The position numbers and the translations under genes were made by a program. This document shows positions 32,107-41,838 of a stretch of DNA of 64,000 nucleotides, piece after piece (position 1 is the stretch's first letter; each line of letters opens with the position of its first letter). The DNA comes from Candidatus Promineifilum breve. GTDB taxonomy: Bacteria > Chloroflexota > Anaerolineae > Promineifilales > Promineifilaceae. Location: positions 3,140,726 to 3,204,725 of the forward strand of contig NZ_LN890655.1 of assembly GCF_900066015.1 (NCBI RefSeq), in the 5' to 3' direction. Below the pieces are notes generated by a model. The model searched no databases. It was not told where the DNA came from and was given only the letters and a program-made list of their open reading frames with translations.

Positions 32107-33486
32107 ATGATCCACCCCGGCCAACAGATCGAAAATTACCGCATCGACGGCGTCATCGGCGAGGGCGGCATGGGTACTATCTACCGCGCCACCGATGCCA
32201 ACCTGATGCGGCCGGTGGCGGTCAAGGTGATGCACGGCGAACTGGCCGACGACCCCGCCTTCCAGGGGCGCTTTCTGACCGAGGCCCGCGCCGCCGCCCG
32301 CCTCGATCATCCGTCCATCGTGCGCGTCTACCACTTCGGCCGCCAGAGTGGGCTGCTCTACATCGTCATGGAGCTAGTCGATGGGCTGAGTCTGGGGGCC
32401 TATCTACGTCAACTGGCCAAGGTCAATCAGGTGGTGCGGCTGGAAGAGACGCTGGCCCTCATCGCCCAGGCCGCCGACGCCCTCGGCTATGCCCACCGCC
32501 AGGGGGTCATCCACCGCGACGTGAAGCCCGACAACATCCTCGTCAAGCGGCTGGAGCGGCCGGATCGCCCCGGCGACCCACCGCTGCGGGCGATGGTCAC
32601 CGACTTCGGCCTGGCCAAGCTGCTGGAGACGGAGGCCGATACGCAAGCCGGGCTGCTGATGGGCACGCTGCCCTATATGTCGCCGGAGCAGGTGCTCGAC
32701 CGGCCGACCGACGGCCGCTCCGACATCTACTCACTGGGCGTCGTGCTCTACCAGTTGGCGACGGGCCAATTGCCGCTTGATATTCGCTCACCGGAGCGGG
32801 CATTGGCCGCCCACCAGTACGAGGAAATCGCCGCGCCGCGCACGGTTCATGCCGGTGTGCCCGTGGCCGTCGAGGCGGTTATCCTGCGCGCGCTGGCCCG
32901 CCGGGTGGAAAACCGCTACCAGACAGCCGAGGAATTGGCCGCCGATCTGCGGCGCGCCGGCGGCGGGCTGGGGGATGAGGAGACGCAGGCCTTCGCCGAG
33001 GAGACGGATTCGGCCATCGTCAGCATGGTGACCGAGCTGCCCACGCCCGCCCGGCGGCTGGAGTGGGACATGCGGCCGCGCCTGTTGCGCGGCGAGGGCG
33101 TCTGTCGGGTGCTCCTACAAAACCACACCTCCACGCCGCAATCGGCCGGCCTGACGGTGGAGACGCCGCGCGGCGGCCTCTACGTCGATGCCGCCCGCAA
33201 GCAGATCAACCTCGCGCCACGGCAGCGCGGTATGGTCGATTTCTATCTCCAGCCCATCAAGCAGCCCTTCACCGGCCGGGTCAGAACGTTGCCGTTCGTG
33301 GTGCGGGTGACGCCGACGCCGGCGATGGGGGAGGCCGGGCCGGGCATGGAAGGGCAGGTTATCGCCACGCCGCAGATCCCCCTTTGGCTGAGCCTGTTGC
33401 TGGTGGTCTTGGCAGTGGCCCTGTGCGGGCTATCTGTCTGGGCGCTGAGCGCTCTGCCGTTCATCAGCCGCCTGTTGGCCGGCTGA
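32107..33486 (+). CDS. Ser/Thr protein kinase, tail-anchored
   Basis: Residues 10-270 form a Hanks-type kinase: glycine loop GEGGMGTIY, VAVK lysine, catalytic IHRDVKPDN (about 134-142), DFG, GTLPYMSPEQ and DIYSLGVVLYQL. A region of about 130 residues rich in beta strands follows (WDMRPRLLRGEGVCRVLL, LAPRQRGMVDFYLQP), then one membrane helix near the C-terminus (LWLSLLLVVLAVALCGLSVW) and only a few residues after it. So the kinase and the beta domain are both inside the cell, and there is no outside sensor domain as in PknB. It converges on kdpE with a 16-bp gap. Confidence 0.88.
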   Translation: MIHPGQQIENYRIDGVIGEGGMGTIYRATDANLMRPVAVKVMHGELADDPAFQGRFLTEARAAARLDHPSIVRVYHFGRQSGLLYIVMELVDGLSLGAYLRQLAKVNQVVRLEETLALIAQAADALGYAHRQGVIHRDVKPDNILVKRLERPDRPGDPPLRAMVTDFGLAKLLETEADTQAGLLMGTLPYMSPEQVLDRPTDGRSDIYSLGVVLYQLATGQLPLDIRSPERALAAHQYEEIAAPRTVHAGVPVAVEAVILRALARRVENRYQTAEELAADLRRAGGGLGDEETQAFAEETDSAIVSMVTELPTPARRLEWDMRPRLLRGEGVCRVLLQNHTSTPQSAGLTVETPRGGLYVDAARKQINLAPRQRGMVDFYLQPIKQPFTGRVRTLPFVVRVTPTPAMGEAGPGMEGQVIATPQIPLWLSLLLVVLAVALCGLSVWALSALPFISRLLAG

Positions 33487-33502
33487 CCAACCACAGGCGC
33501 AG

Positions 33503-34201
33503 CTAATCTCCCTCCGGCGCGACCGCCAGCCGGTAGCCCACGCCCGGCTCGGTCAGGATCAGGCGCGGCCGGGAAGGGTCGTCCTCCAATTTCTGGCGCA
33601 ACTGGGCGAAGTAGACGCGCAGATAGTGAGTCTCCTCCACGTAATCCGGCCCCCACACCTCGCGCAAAATCTGCTTGTGGGTCAGCACGCGGCCGGCGTG
33701 CTGGATGAGCAGCCGCAGCAGGGCGTACTCGGTCGGCGTCAGCTTCAGCGGTTCGCCGTCCCGCGTCACCTGGCGGCGGGACAGATCGACTTCGATTGAC
33801 CCCATTTGATGCGTGCTGGATTGTGGGCCGGGCCGGGCATGGCGCTGGGCCACACGCAGCCGGGCCATTAGTTCCTCCAGACTGAACGGCTTGGTCAGAT
33901 AGTCGTCGGCCCCCGCGTCCAGCGCCGCCACCTTGTCGCGGTCGGCGTCGCGCACCGACAGGATGATGGTCGGCGTCGTCGTCCATTCGCGCAGCCGCCG
34001 CAACACTTCCAGGCCGCTGATGTCGGGCAGCCCCAGGTCGAGGATGATCAGATCGGGCCGGAGTTGCGCCGCGCGCCCCAGGCCGTCCAGCCCGTTGGCG
34101 ACTTCATGCACCTCGTAGCCGCCCGCTTCCAGGCTGATACGCAGAAAGCGGCGGATCTGCAACTCGTCGTCGATGACCAATACGCGCGGCCCGGCGCTCA
34201 C
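33503..34201 (-). CDS. kdpE: KDP operon response regulator KdpE
   Basis: The 232-residue OmpR-type regulator has an N-terminal receiver (VLVIDDELQIRRFLR, phospho-Asp in LIILDLGLPDISG, the YLTKPF lysine) and a winged-helix DNA-binding domain (KLTPTEYALLRLLIQHAGRVLTHKQIL). It starts with GTG, overlapping the kdpD stop (GTGA), so translation is coupled. It should activate the kdpF promoter at 41765-41840. Confidence 0.95.
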   Translation of the reverse strand: MSAGPRVLVIDDELQIRRFLRISLEAGGYEVHEVANGLDGLGRAAQLRPDLIILDLGLPDISGLEVLRRLREWTTTPTIILSVRDADRDKVAALDAGADDYLTKPFSLEELMARLRVAQRHARPGPQSSTHQMGSIEVDLSRRQVTRDGEPLKLTPTEYALLRLLIQHAGRVLTHKQILREVWGPDYVEETHYLRVYFAQLRQKLEDDPSRPRLILTEPGVGYRLAVAPEGD

Positions 34202-36891
34202 GTGATCGCCTCCATCACCGGCGGCGGCTTATCGACCATCGGCAGCCGGATGGCAAAGCGCACGCCGCCGCCCGGACAATTCTCGGCCGTCAGCGTGCCA
34301 CCGTGGGCCTCCACCAGGCCGCGGGCGATGGACAGCCCCAGGCCCGTGCCGTTGGCCCGCGTGCCGGACAGGCGGTAAAACTTGTCGAAGATGCGCTCCA
34401 GTTCGGCCGCGGGGATCGGCGGGCCATCGTTGGCGACCGCGATCGCGCACATCGCATCGCTCCGGCCGGCGCTGATACGGATCGTGGTTCCCGCCGGCGT
34501 ATGGGCGCAGGCGTTGTCGAGCAGATTAACCAGCACCTGCTCGATCAGCACGAAGTCAACCTTAACCAGCGGCAGGTCGGCCGGCACGTCAATCGACAAG
34601 GGCCGGGCGACGAGGCAGTTCTCCAGCCGTTGGGCGGCCACGCCGATGATCTCGCGCACGTCGCACCACTCCTGCTTGATCTGTAGCCGCCCGCTCTCCA
34701 GGCGCGACATATCCAGCAGGTTCTCGACCAGACGATCCAGCCGGCCGGAGGCGTCGCGTATATCCCGGATCAACTGGCGGCGATTCTCTTCGGGGATGGC
34801 CGCGCCGGGGCGCAACAGGCTGTCGGCCGCGCCGCTGACGGTCGCCAGCGGTGTGCGCAGTTCGTGGGAGATCGAATTGAGCAGGGCGGCCGACAACCGC
34901 TCCGATTCGCGCAGCAAATCCGCCTGTTTGGCCGCGTCGTCCAGTATCTCGCGCTCCAGGGCCAGGGCGATCTGGCCCACGAACGTTGCCAGCAATGATT
35001 CCTGGTCGAACGGCAGCCGTTCCCTGGCGCGCCGGCGGATGCCGAGGACGCCCACCGTGCCGCTGGGGACGCGCAGCGGATAGTAGCGAGCCGTGGCCGT
35101 CGGCAGCGTATCGGTATTGCGGCCGGCCACGCGGCCATGTTCGTGCACCCACCCGGCCACGCCCATCTCTTTTTCGTCCAGCGCCAGCGAGCTACGGGGA
35201 TGGGATTCCAGCCCCGCGCCATCAGGCCGCGGCAGCAGCACCGCCACTTCCGCGTCGAAGACGCGGCCGACCTGCTCGACGGCGGTTTTCAGCACGGCAT
35301 CCATGTCCACGGCTACCGAGGTCTCATGGGTCAGGGTGAACAGGGCCAGATTGCGCTCGGCGTTGGCCCGCGCCTGTTGCTCGCGGGCGCGCAGGCGGGC
35401 GGTCAGGTTGCCGGCGAAGAGAGCGATGGCGAAATAGAGCAACAGCAGGGCGATGTCCTGCGGCAGGAAGATGTCGAACGTGAAGCGCGGTTCGATGAAC
35501 AGATAATTCCAACTGAGCGCGCTGAGGGCGGCGGCCAGCAGGGCCGGGCCACGGCCGATGTAGACGGCGATGAGCAACACGGCCAACAGATCGGTCAGGC
35601 CGACCAGTTGGTAGCCGGCGATGGGCACGATCAGGAAGTCGATCAGCGTCATCAGCCCGATGACCCCCACGGCCAGCAAATAGCTGTGCCAACCGCTGCG
35701 GCGTTCGCTGGCCGGCAAGGCGGGGCGGGCGCTCGGTGAATGACTCCCATCGGCCTCGTCGCCCGTCACCACGTAGACGTCGATCGCGCCGCTGCTGCGG
35801 ATGAGCCGGTCGACGTTGGAGCCGCCGCGCCACAATTCCTGCCACCGCGTGCGTAGCGGCTTGCCGATGACAATTTGGGTGACGTTGCGCTGGTGGGCCA
35901 GATGCACCAACGCCGCCGGCACGTCGTCGCCGGCGATGGTGATCAGTTCGCCGCCCAGCGAGCGCGCCAGATCGAAATGGCGGTTGACCCGCTGTTGTGC
36001 CGCATCGTCCAGCGGGCGCGACGTCGTCACGTGGACGGCCAGCCAGGGCGCTTCCAGGTTGTAGGCCATGCGCCGCGTCCAGCGGATAAGCCGCTCGGAG
36101 AAGGGCGCGGGGCCGACGGCGACCATCAGGCGCTCGGCCGACTTCCACGGCCCGGCAATGCGCTTGACGTCCATGTAATCCTGAAGCTGATGATCGACGC
36201 GCTCGGCCGTCAGCCGCAGGGCCATCTCGCGCAGGGCGGTCAGGTTGCCGGGGCGGAAGAAGTTGCGCGCCGCCATGTCGCTGCGTTCCGGCGTATAGAC
36301 CTTGCCCTCGGCCAGCCGCCGGCGCAACTCCTCCGGCGTCAGGTCGATCAGCTCAATCTCGTCGGCCAGCTCCAGCAGCGTATCGGGCACGGTCTCGTGG
36401 ACGGTGATGCCGGTGATCTGCCGCACGGCGTCGGCGCGGCTCTCGAAATGCTGGACGTTGACCGTGGTGTACACGTCGATGCCCGCCTCCAGCACCTCCT
36501 CCACGTCCTGATACCGCTTCAGGTGGCGCACGCCGGGCGCGTTGCTGTGGGCCAGTTCGTCGACCAACACCAGCGCCGGGCGGCGGGTCAGAATGGCGTC
36601 AACGTCCATTTCCTGGAGCGTCGCGCCGCGATAGTCGATCCGCAGGCGGGGCATGAGTTCCAGCCCATCGAGCAACGCCCCGGTCTCGGCCCGGCCGTGG
36701 GTTTCCACGATGCCGACGACCACGTCGACGCCATCGGCGGCCACGCGCCGGGCATCTTCCAGCATGGCGTAGGTCTTGCCGACGCCGGCGGCCATGCCGA
36801 AGAAGATCTTCAATTTGCCGCGCCGCCGGCGCTCATCCTCCTTTTGGATGCTCGCCAGCAGCGCGTCGGGATCGGGCCGTTCGTGCTCCAT
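34198..36891 (-). CDS. kdpD: Osmosensitive K+ channel sensor kinase KdpD
   Basis: Full-length, about 897 residues from ATG 36891 (a GTG at 36900, directly after the kdpC stop, is an alternative). Order: KdpD N-domain with the Walker-like GMAAGVGKTYAMLE and VDELAHSN, a universal-stress domain, a DUF4118 block of four membrane helices, a GAF domain, HisKA (SISHELRTPLATVSG) and the HATPase (NLLDNACAHTPAG, GTGLGLSIARGLV). It senses low K+ or turgor and phosphorylates KdpE. It follows kdpC closely on the same strand. Confidence 0.96.
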   Translation of the reverse strand: MEHERPDPDALLASIQKEDERRRRGKLKIFFGMAAGVGKTYAMLEDARRVAADGVDVVVGIVETHGRAETGALLDGLELMPRLRIDYRGATLQEMDVDAILTRRPALVLVDELAHSNAPGVRHLKRYQDVEEVLEAGIDVYTTVNVQHFESRADAVRQITGITVHETVPDTLLELADEIELIDLTPEELRRRLAEGKVYTPERSDMAARNFFRPGNLTALREMALRLTAERVDHQLQDYMDVKRIAGPWKSAERLMVAVGPAPFSERLIRWTRRMAYNLEAPWLAVHVTTSRPLDDAAQQRVNRHFDLARSLGGELITIAGDDVPAALVHLAHQRNVTQIVIGKPLRTRWQELWRGGSNVDRLIRSSGAIDVYVVTGDEADGSHSPSARPALPASERRSGWHSYLLAVGVIGLMTLIDFLIVPIAGYQLVGLTDLLAVLLIAVYIGRGPALLAAALSALSWNYLFIEPRFTFDIFLPQDIALLLLYFAIALFAGNLTARLRAREQQARANAERNLALFTLTHETSVAVDMDAVLKTAVEQVGRVFDAEVAVLLPRPDGAGLESHPRSSLALDEKEMGVAGWVHEHGRVAGRNTDTLPTATARYYPLRVPSGTVGVLGIRRRARERLPFDQESLLATFVGQIALALEREILDDAAKQADLLRESERLSAALLNSISHELRTPLATVSGAADSLLRPGAAIPEENRRQLIRDIRDASGRLDRLVENLLDMSRLESGRLQIKQEWCDVREIIGVAAQRLENCLVARPLSIDVPADLPLVKVDFVLIEQVLVNLLDNACAHTPAGTTIRISAGRSDAMCAIAVANDGPPIPAAELERIFDKFYRLSGTRANGTGLGLSIARGLVEAHGGTLTAENCPGGGVRFAIRLPMVDKPPPVMEAIT

Positions 36892-36900
36892 GATGTCCAC

Positions 36901-37470
36901 TCATTGTAATTGATCGAGCGCCAAATTGAGAAGTAGAACATTGACGCGCGGCTCGCCCAGCAGGCCCAGTTGCGGCCCCGCCACGTGCTCCTCCACCAGC
37001 GCCGCGACCTGCGCCTCGTCCAGGCCGCGCGCGGCGGCCACGCGGGCCACTTGCAGCCGCGCGGCAGCGGGGCTGATGTGCGGATCGAGGCCGCTGCCGG
37101 AGGCGAAGAGCATTTCGACCGGCACGGGCGCGGCGGCGTCCAGGGCGTGGGCGGCCCGGAAGCCGGCGGCGCGCTGCGTCACTAGTTCGGCCAGGGCGGC
37201 GCTGGTCGGGGCCATATTGCTGCCGCTGGAGGGCAGCGTGCCGTAGCCTGTGGCTGACGGCCGCGGTTGGAAGTAGCGCGGGTCATCGTTGGCCTGGCCC
37301 AGTAGCGCCGAACCGACCGGCCGAGCCGCGTCGCCCAGCAGGCTGCCGTTGGCCTGCGCCGGAAAGAGCAGTTGGGCAAGGCCGGTGACGACCAGTGGGT
37401 AGATGATGCCGGTGAGCAGGGTCAGGACAACCAGCATCATCAGAGCGGGTCTAGCCTGTTTCATAGCCAT
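36901..37470 (-). CDS. kdpC: Potassium-transporting ATPase subunit KdpC
   Basis: I start at MAMKQARPALMML (ATG 37470), with GGAGG ten bases upstream; the longer open frame to 37692 is antisense noise over the preceding gene. The 189-residue protein has one N-terminal membrane helix and the family blocks GSLLGDAARPVGSALLGQ, FQPRPSATGY, GSNMAPTS, and VPVEMLFASGSGLDPHISPA. KdpC links the channel subunit KdpA to the pump KdpB. Confidence 0.95.
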   Translation of the reverse strand: MAMKQARPALMMLVVLTLLTGIIYPLVVTGLAQLLFPAQANGSLLGDAARPVGSALLGQANDDPRYFQPRPSATGYGTLPSSGSNMAPTSAALAELVTQRAAGFRAAHALDAAAPVPVEMLFASGSGLDPHISPAAARLQVARVAAARGLDEAQVAALVEEHVAGPQLGLLGEPRVNVLLLNLALDQLQ

Positions 37471-37472
37471 GA

Positions 37473-37802
37473 TTACATTGCCTCCGATTGGCGGAACGGC
37501 TGGGCCAAAGTCCAGGCGCCTGCCTCTTCTTTCTTTGCTACAAATTGATCGATTTCCGGCGCGTCCACGTCGATGATCGGCCGGCCGACGACATCGCGCG
37601 GCCGGGGCGCGCGTTCCAATGCTGCCCGATTGGCGGCGATCCACAGGGACAGCGCGCCATAGAACAGCAAGACCCACAGGACGAGCAGCCACGTATGGCC
37701 GGCCGGCGACAGGGGCAGCCGAACTTCAAGCAGCAGGGCCGCGCCCAGAACCAGACTGATGACGGTCAACGTGTGCCAACGAGGTTTCATTTGACGGTTC
37801 AT
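37473..37802 (-). CDS. Extra small membrane protein inside the kdp operon
   Basis: The 109-residue protein sits between kdpB and kdpC: its start is 13 nt after the kdpB stop and its stop is 2 nt before the kdpC ATG. It has two membrane helices (LTVISLVLGAALLLEVRL, TWLLVLWVLLFYGALSLWI) and a charged cytoplasmic tail with PRDVVGRPIIDVDAPEIDQF. I do not know this family in the classical kdpFABC operon. Tight packing implies co-translation and a possible accessory role in the Kdp complex; that is inference. Confidence 0.75.
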   Translation of the reverse strand: MNRQMKPRWHTLTVISLVLGAALLLEVRLPLSPAGHTWLLVLWVLLFYGALSLWIAANRAALERAPRPRDVVGRPIIDVDAPEIDQFVAKKEEAGAWTLAQPFRQSEAM

Positions 37803-37815
37803 GCTCGCACTATCC

Positions 37816-39924
37816 TTATGCCAATCCCAGGGCGTTGATGATCACGTCGATAAGCTTGATGCCGGCGAAGGGGATGATCAACCCCCCCAGGCCATAGATG
37901 AGCAGGTTGCGCCGCAGCGCCGCCGCCGCGCCCACCGGCCGGTAAGGGATACCGCGCAGGGCCAGCGGGATCAGGGCGACGATGATCAGCGCGTTGAAGA
38001 TGATGGCGCTCAGGATAGCGCTCTGCGGCGACCCCAGGCGCATGACGTTCAGCGCGCCGAGCGGCCCCTCGCTCGCCCCGGCGGCATAGAGCATACCGAA
38101 CATGGCCGGGATGATGGCGAAGTATTTGGCGACGTCGTTGGCGATGCTAAACGTCGTCAGCGCGCCGCGGGTCATCAGCAACTGCTTGCCGATCTCGACT
38201 ACCTCGATGAGCTTGGTCGGGTCGCTGTCCAGATCGACCATGTTGCCCGCCTCGCGCGCCGCCTGCGTGCCGGTATTCATCGCCACGCCGACGTTGGCCT
38301 GGGCCAGGGCCGGGGCGTCGTTGGTGCCGTCGCCGGTCATGGCGACCAGATGGCCGGCGGCCTGCTCGGCGCGAATGCGGCGCAGCTTGTCCTCCGGCGT
38401 GGCCTGGGCCATGAAATCATCGACGCCGGCCTCGGCGGCGATGGCCGCGGCCGTCAGTGGGTTATCGCCGGTGATCATCACCGTGCGGATGCCCATCTTG
38501 CGCAGTTGGGCGAAACGCTCGGCCATGCCGCCCTTGACGATGTCCTTCAATTCGATCACGCCCAGCACCTGCGCGTCTTCGGCCACGACCAGCGGCGTGG
38601 CCCCGTTTTTGGCGATCTCGTTGACCCGCGTGGCAACGTCGGCCGGGTAGTGGCCGCCGAGGGCCTCGATGTGGCGCTGCACGGCGTCGGCCGCCCCTTT
38701 GCGAATGGTGATGGCCGGATGGCCGTTCAGCGCCGCAAAGTCGACGCCGCTCATGCGCGTCTGGGCCGTGAAGGGCACGAACTCGGCATGGGTGGCCGCC
38801 AATTCGCGACCGCGCAGGCCATACTTCTCCTTGGCCAGCACCACGATGGAGCGCCCCTCCGGCGTCTCGTCGGCCAGCGAGGAGAGTTGGGCGGCGTCGC
38901 CCAGCCGGGCCTCGGCGATGCCCGTAGCCGGATAAAAGGCCGTCGCCATGCGGTTGCCCAGGGTGATCGTGCCCGTCTTGTCCAGCAGCAGCACGTCCAC
39001 GTCGCCGGCGGCCTCCACCGCCCGGCCGCTGGTCGCCAGCACGTTGCGCTGGATGAGCCGATCCATGCCACTGATGCCGATGGCGCTCAGCAGGCCGCCG
39101 ATGGTCGTGGGGATCAGGCACACCAGCAGGGCGATCAGCACCGGCACGGGCGTCGTCACCTGGCTCAGGCCGGACTCGGCCTCGGCATAGGCCGCGAACG
39201 GCCGCAGCGAGATGACGGCCAGCAGGAAGATGATCGTCAGGCCCGACAGCAGGATCGTCAGGGCGATCTCGTTGGGCGTCTTCTGCCGCTTGGCCCCTTC
39301 CACCAGGGCGATCATCCGATCCAGGAAGGTATGGCCCTGCTCCGAGGTGATGCGAATGACGATGCGGTCGCTGAGGACGCGCGTGCCGCCGGTGACGGCG
39401 CTGCGGTCGCCGCCGCTCTCGCGGATGACCGGGGCCGACTCGCCGGTGATGGCCGACTCATCGACGCTGGCGATGCCCTCGATGACTTCGCCGTCGCCGG
39501 GGATCAGGTCGCCCGCCTCGCAGACGACGCGATCGCCCACCCGCAACTCGGAGGCCGGGACGGACTCTTCTTTTTGGCGACCGTTGCCGCCGACCAGCCG
39601 CCGGGCCACCAGTTCGCGGCGCGCCTTGCGCAGGCTGTCGGCCTGGGCCTTGCCGCGCCCCTCGGCAATCGCCTCGGCAAAGTTGGCGAACAGCACCGTG
39701 AACCACAGCCACAGGGCGATTTGCAGATTGAACCCCTGCCCGGCCGCGCCGCGCACCAAGTCGGCGATCAGGATGGCGGTGGTCAGCACCGCGCCGACGG
39801 CGACGACGAAGATGACCGGGTTCTTGGCCTGCTGGCGCGGATCCAGCTTGCGAAAGGAATCGACAACCGCGCGCCGTACCAGCGGCGGATCGAACAACGG
39901 GCGTGCTTTAACTTGATGATCCAT
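37816..39924 (-). CDS. kdpB: Potassium-transporting P-type ATPase subunit KdpB
   Basis: I start at [14 protein letters not shown] (ATG 39924), because GGAG lies seven bases before it; an ATG six bases earlier is too close. The 702-residue pump has the actuator TGES loop ([15 protein letters not shown]), the phosphorylation motif [11 protein letters not shown] (about D315), KGAADAV in the nucleotide domain, and the hinge [20 protein letters not shown]. The C-terminal helices are complete. Confidence 0.97.
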   Translation of the reverse strand: MDHQVKARPLFDPPLVRRAVVDSFRKLDPRQQAKNPVIFVVAVGAVLTTAILIADLVRGAAGQGFNLQIALWLWFTVLFANFAEAIAEGRGKAQADSLRKARRELVARRLVGGNGRQKEESVPASELRVGDRVVCEAGDLIPGDGEVIEGIASVDESAITGESAPVIRESGGDRSAVTGGTRVLSDRIVIRITSEQGHTFLDRMIALVEGAKRQKTPNEIALTILLSGLTIIFLLAVISLRPFAAYAEAESGLSQVTTPVPVLIALLVCLIPTTIGGLLSAIGISGMDRLIQRNVLATSGRAVEAAGDVDVLLLDKTGTITLGNRMATAFYPATGIAEARLGDAAQLSSLADETPEGRSIVVLAKEKYGLRGRELAATHAEFVPFTAQTRMSGVDFAALNGHPAITIRKGAADAVQRHIEALGGHYPADVATRVNEIAKNGATPLVVAEDAQVLGVIELKDIVKGGMAERFAQLRKMGIRTVMITGDNPLTAAAIAAEAGVDDFMAQATPEDKLRRIRAEQAAGHLVAMTGDGTNDAPALAQANVGVAMNTGTQAAREAGNMVDLDSDPTKLIEVVEIGKQLLMTRGALTTFSIANDVAKYFAIIPAMFGMLYAAGASEGPLGALNVMRLGSPQSAILSAIIFNALIIVALIPLALRGIPYRPVGAAAALRRNLLIYGLGGLIIPFAGIKLIDVIINALGLA

Positions 39925-39956
39925 TTTCATTCTCCGATAGGCCGGAACGGTTGGCG

Positions 39957-41648
39957 CTATAACCCCACGCCGGCCGACATGAGCAACTGTTCGATAATCG
40001 GCCCCAGCGACAGGGCCGGGAAGAAGGTCAGCGCGCCGACGATGAGCACCACGGCCACCAACATGCCGGCAAAGAGCGGCTGGTCGGTGGGGAACGTGCC
40101 CGGCGACGGGGGCGCTACGCTCTTGCCGACCATACTGCCGGCAATGGCCATGACCGGAATGATGACGCCGAACCGCCCGACCCACAGCGCCAGGCCGAGG
40201 GTGATGTTATAGAAGGCCGTGTTGGCGTTCAGCCCGGCGAAGGCGCTGCCGTTGTTGGCCGTGGCCGAGGTGTAGGCATAGAGAATCTCGCTGAAACCGT
40301 GCGGTCCGGCGCTCAGGCGGCTGGACAGCCCGGCCTCCACGACCGAAGCCAGCGCGGTGAAGAGCAAAATCGAAGCGGCCGGCAGCAGCACGGCCACCGT
40401 CGCCATCTGTATCTCGCGCGCCTCGATCTTCTTGCCCAGATATTCCGGCGTGCGGCCGACCATCAGCCCGGCGATGAAGACGGTCAGGATGACGAAGACC
40501 AGCATCCCATAGAGGCCCGCGCCCACGCCGCCGAAGATGACCTCGCCCAGCAGCATGTTGAGCATCGCCACACCACCGGCCAGCGGGCTGAGGCTGCTGT
40601 GCATGGCGTTGACCGCGCCGTTGGAGGCCGAGGTCGTGGCCGACGCCCACAGGATGCTGTTGGCGACGCCGAAGCGCGTTTCCTTGCCTTCCATCGCCCC
40701 GGCCACGCCGAGCACCGGATTGGTGGCGTACTCTGACCAGAGCATCACGCCCAACAGGGCCACCATCAGGAACAGCATGGCGGCGAAGATGACCCAACCT
40801 TGTTGTTGCGAGCCGATCAGGCGGTCGTAGGTGTTGGTCAGCGCCGCGGCCACGGCCAGCAGGGCGAACATCTCCAGGAAATTCGTCAGCGGCGTCGGGT
40901 TCTCGTAGGGGTGGGCGCTGTTGGTGTTGAAGAAGCCGCCGCCGTTGGAGCCGATTTGCTTGATGGCGATCTGCGACGCGGCCGGGCCTTGGGGCAACAC
41001 CTGCGTTTCGCCGTTCAGGGTGGTGGCCGTCACGTTGGCATCGAAATTTTGCACTACGCCCTGGCTGACCAGGACGATGGCGAAGATGAGCGACAGGGGC
41101 AGCAACACGTAGAGCGTGGCCCGCACCAGGTCGGCCCAGAAGTTGCCCAGCGTGGCCGCCGACTTGCGGGCCAGGCCGCGCGTCAGGGCCAGCACGACGG
41201 CGATGCCCGTGGCCGCGCTGAGGAAGTTCTGCGCGCCCAGGCCGAGCATCTGCGTCAGTTGGCTCATCGTCGTCTCGCCGGCGTAGGCTTGCCAGTTGGT
41301 ATTGGTCATAAAGCTGGTGGCCGTGTTGAAGGCCAGCCACGGCTCGACGCCGGCCAGGTTCTCCGGGTTCAGCGGCAACATGCCTTGCAGCAATTGCAGC
41401 AGGAACAGCGCCAGAAAGCCCAGCACGTTGAACAGGATCAGGGCCACCGTGTACTGCTTCCACGGTTGCTCTTCTTCCGGCCGCACCCCGCTGAGGCGAT
41501 AGAGTAGGCCCTCGACCGGCCGCAAGACCGGCGAGAGCAGCGTCCGCTCACCCTCGAAGACGCGCTTCATGTAGCCGCCCAGCAGCGGCGTCACGGCGAT
41601 GAGCAGCCCGATATAGAGCAAGACCTGGACAATCTCAAGCGTGGACAT
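39957..41648 (-). CDS. kdpA: Potassium-transporting ATPase channel subunit KdpA
   Basis: The 563-residue protein has the KdpA pattern: [39 protein letters not shown] (split by the selectivity filters), [19 protein letters not shown], and [18 protein letters not shown] near the end. It binds and passes K+ to KdpB. It starts 1 nt after the kdpF stop. Confidence 0.97.
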   Translation of the reverse strand: MSTLEIVQVLLYIGLLIAVTPLLGGYMKRVFEGERTLLSPVLRPVEGLLYRLSGVRPEEEQPWKQYTVALILFNVLGFLALFLLQLLQGMLPLNPENLAGVEPWLAFNTATSFMTNTNWQAYAGETTMSQLTQMLGLGAQNFLSAATGIAVVLALTRGLARKSAATLGNFWADLVRATLYVLLPLSLIFAIVLVSQGVVQNFDANVTATTLNGETQVLPQGPAASQIAIKQIGSNGGGFFNTNSAHPYENPTPLTNFLEMFALLAVAAALTNTYDRLIGSQQQGWVIFAAMLFLMVALLGVMLWSEYATNPVLGVAGAMEGKETRFGVANSILWASATTSASNGAVNAMHSSLSPLAGGVAMLNMLLGEVIFGGVGAGLYGMLVFVILTVFIAGLMVGRTPEYLGKKIEAREIQMATVAVLLPAASILLFTALASVVEAGLSSRLSAGPHGFSEILYAYTSATANNGSAFAGLNANTAFYNITLGLALWVGRFGVIIPVMAIAGSMVGKSVAPPSPGTFPTDQPLFAGMLVAVVLIVGALTFFPALSLGPIIEQLLMSAGVGL

Positions 41649-41649
41649 A

Positions 41650-41739
41650 TCAAAACTTCTCCGGATAGAGCAGCGAGTAAACCAGATAGACGAGCAGGGC
41701 CAGCGCGATCAGGCCCGCGAGCAACATACCGACATCCAT
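41650..41739 (-). CDS. kdpF: KdpF small subunit, 29 aa
   Basis: A 30-codon frame starts at ATG 41739 with a strong GGAGG six bases upstream and ends TGA, 1 nt before the kdpA ATG. The peptide is one helix ([20 protein letters not shown]) with a short tail YPEKF. Position, length and sequence fit KdpF, the lipid-like stabiliser of the Kdp complex. The first gene of the operon. Confidence 0.9.
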   Translation of the reverse strand: MDVGMLLAGLIALALLVYLVYSLLYPEKF

Positions 41740-41771
41740 AACGATCCTCCGTGTCAGGGATTACACCAGAC

Positions 41772-41777
41772 AGTATC
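41772..41777 (-). promoter_or_regulatory. Probable -10 element of the kdpF promoter
   Basis: GATACT on the minus strand, with no good -35, as expected for an activated promoter. The transcription start would be near 41765, giving a leader of about 25 nt that holds the kdpF ribosome binding site. Confidence 0.5.
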
Positions 41778-41818
41778 GCTCAGGGACGGCCGCGCCGCGC
41801 TCAAGATTTGGGGGAAAG

Positions 41819-41838
41819 GCGTAAAGAAAGTATCAAGA
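41819..41838 (-). promoter_or_regulatory. kdpE box: KdpE-box-like sequence
   Basis: On the minus strand the site reads GATACTTTCTTTACGCC. It resembles the T-rich KdpE site upstream of Escherichia coli kdpF (ATACTTTTTTTACACC by memory). It lies about 54-73 bp before the predicted start of transcription, a similar distance to that in E. coli. It overlaps the last codons of the TAXI gene. Confidence 0.6.

Noticed and set aside
36901-37692. Long form of KdpC starting at 37692
   Set aside because: The upstream part is out-of-frame reading of the small membrane gene; GGAGG points to the start at 37470.
37801-40212. 803-codon plus-strand frame over kdpB
   Set aside because: Antisense to kdpB, whose catalytic motifs are all intact; the frame has His/Asp/Gly-rich low-complexity sequence.
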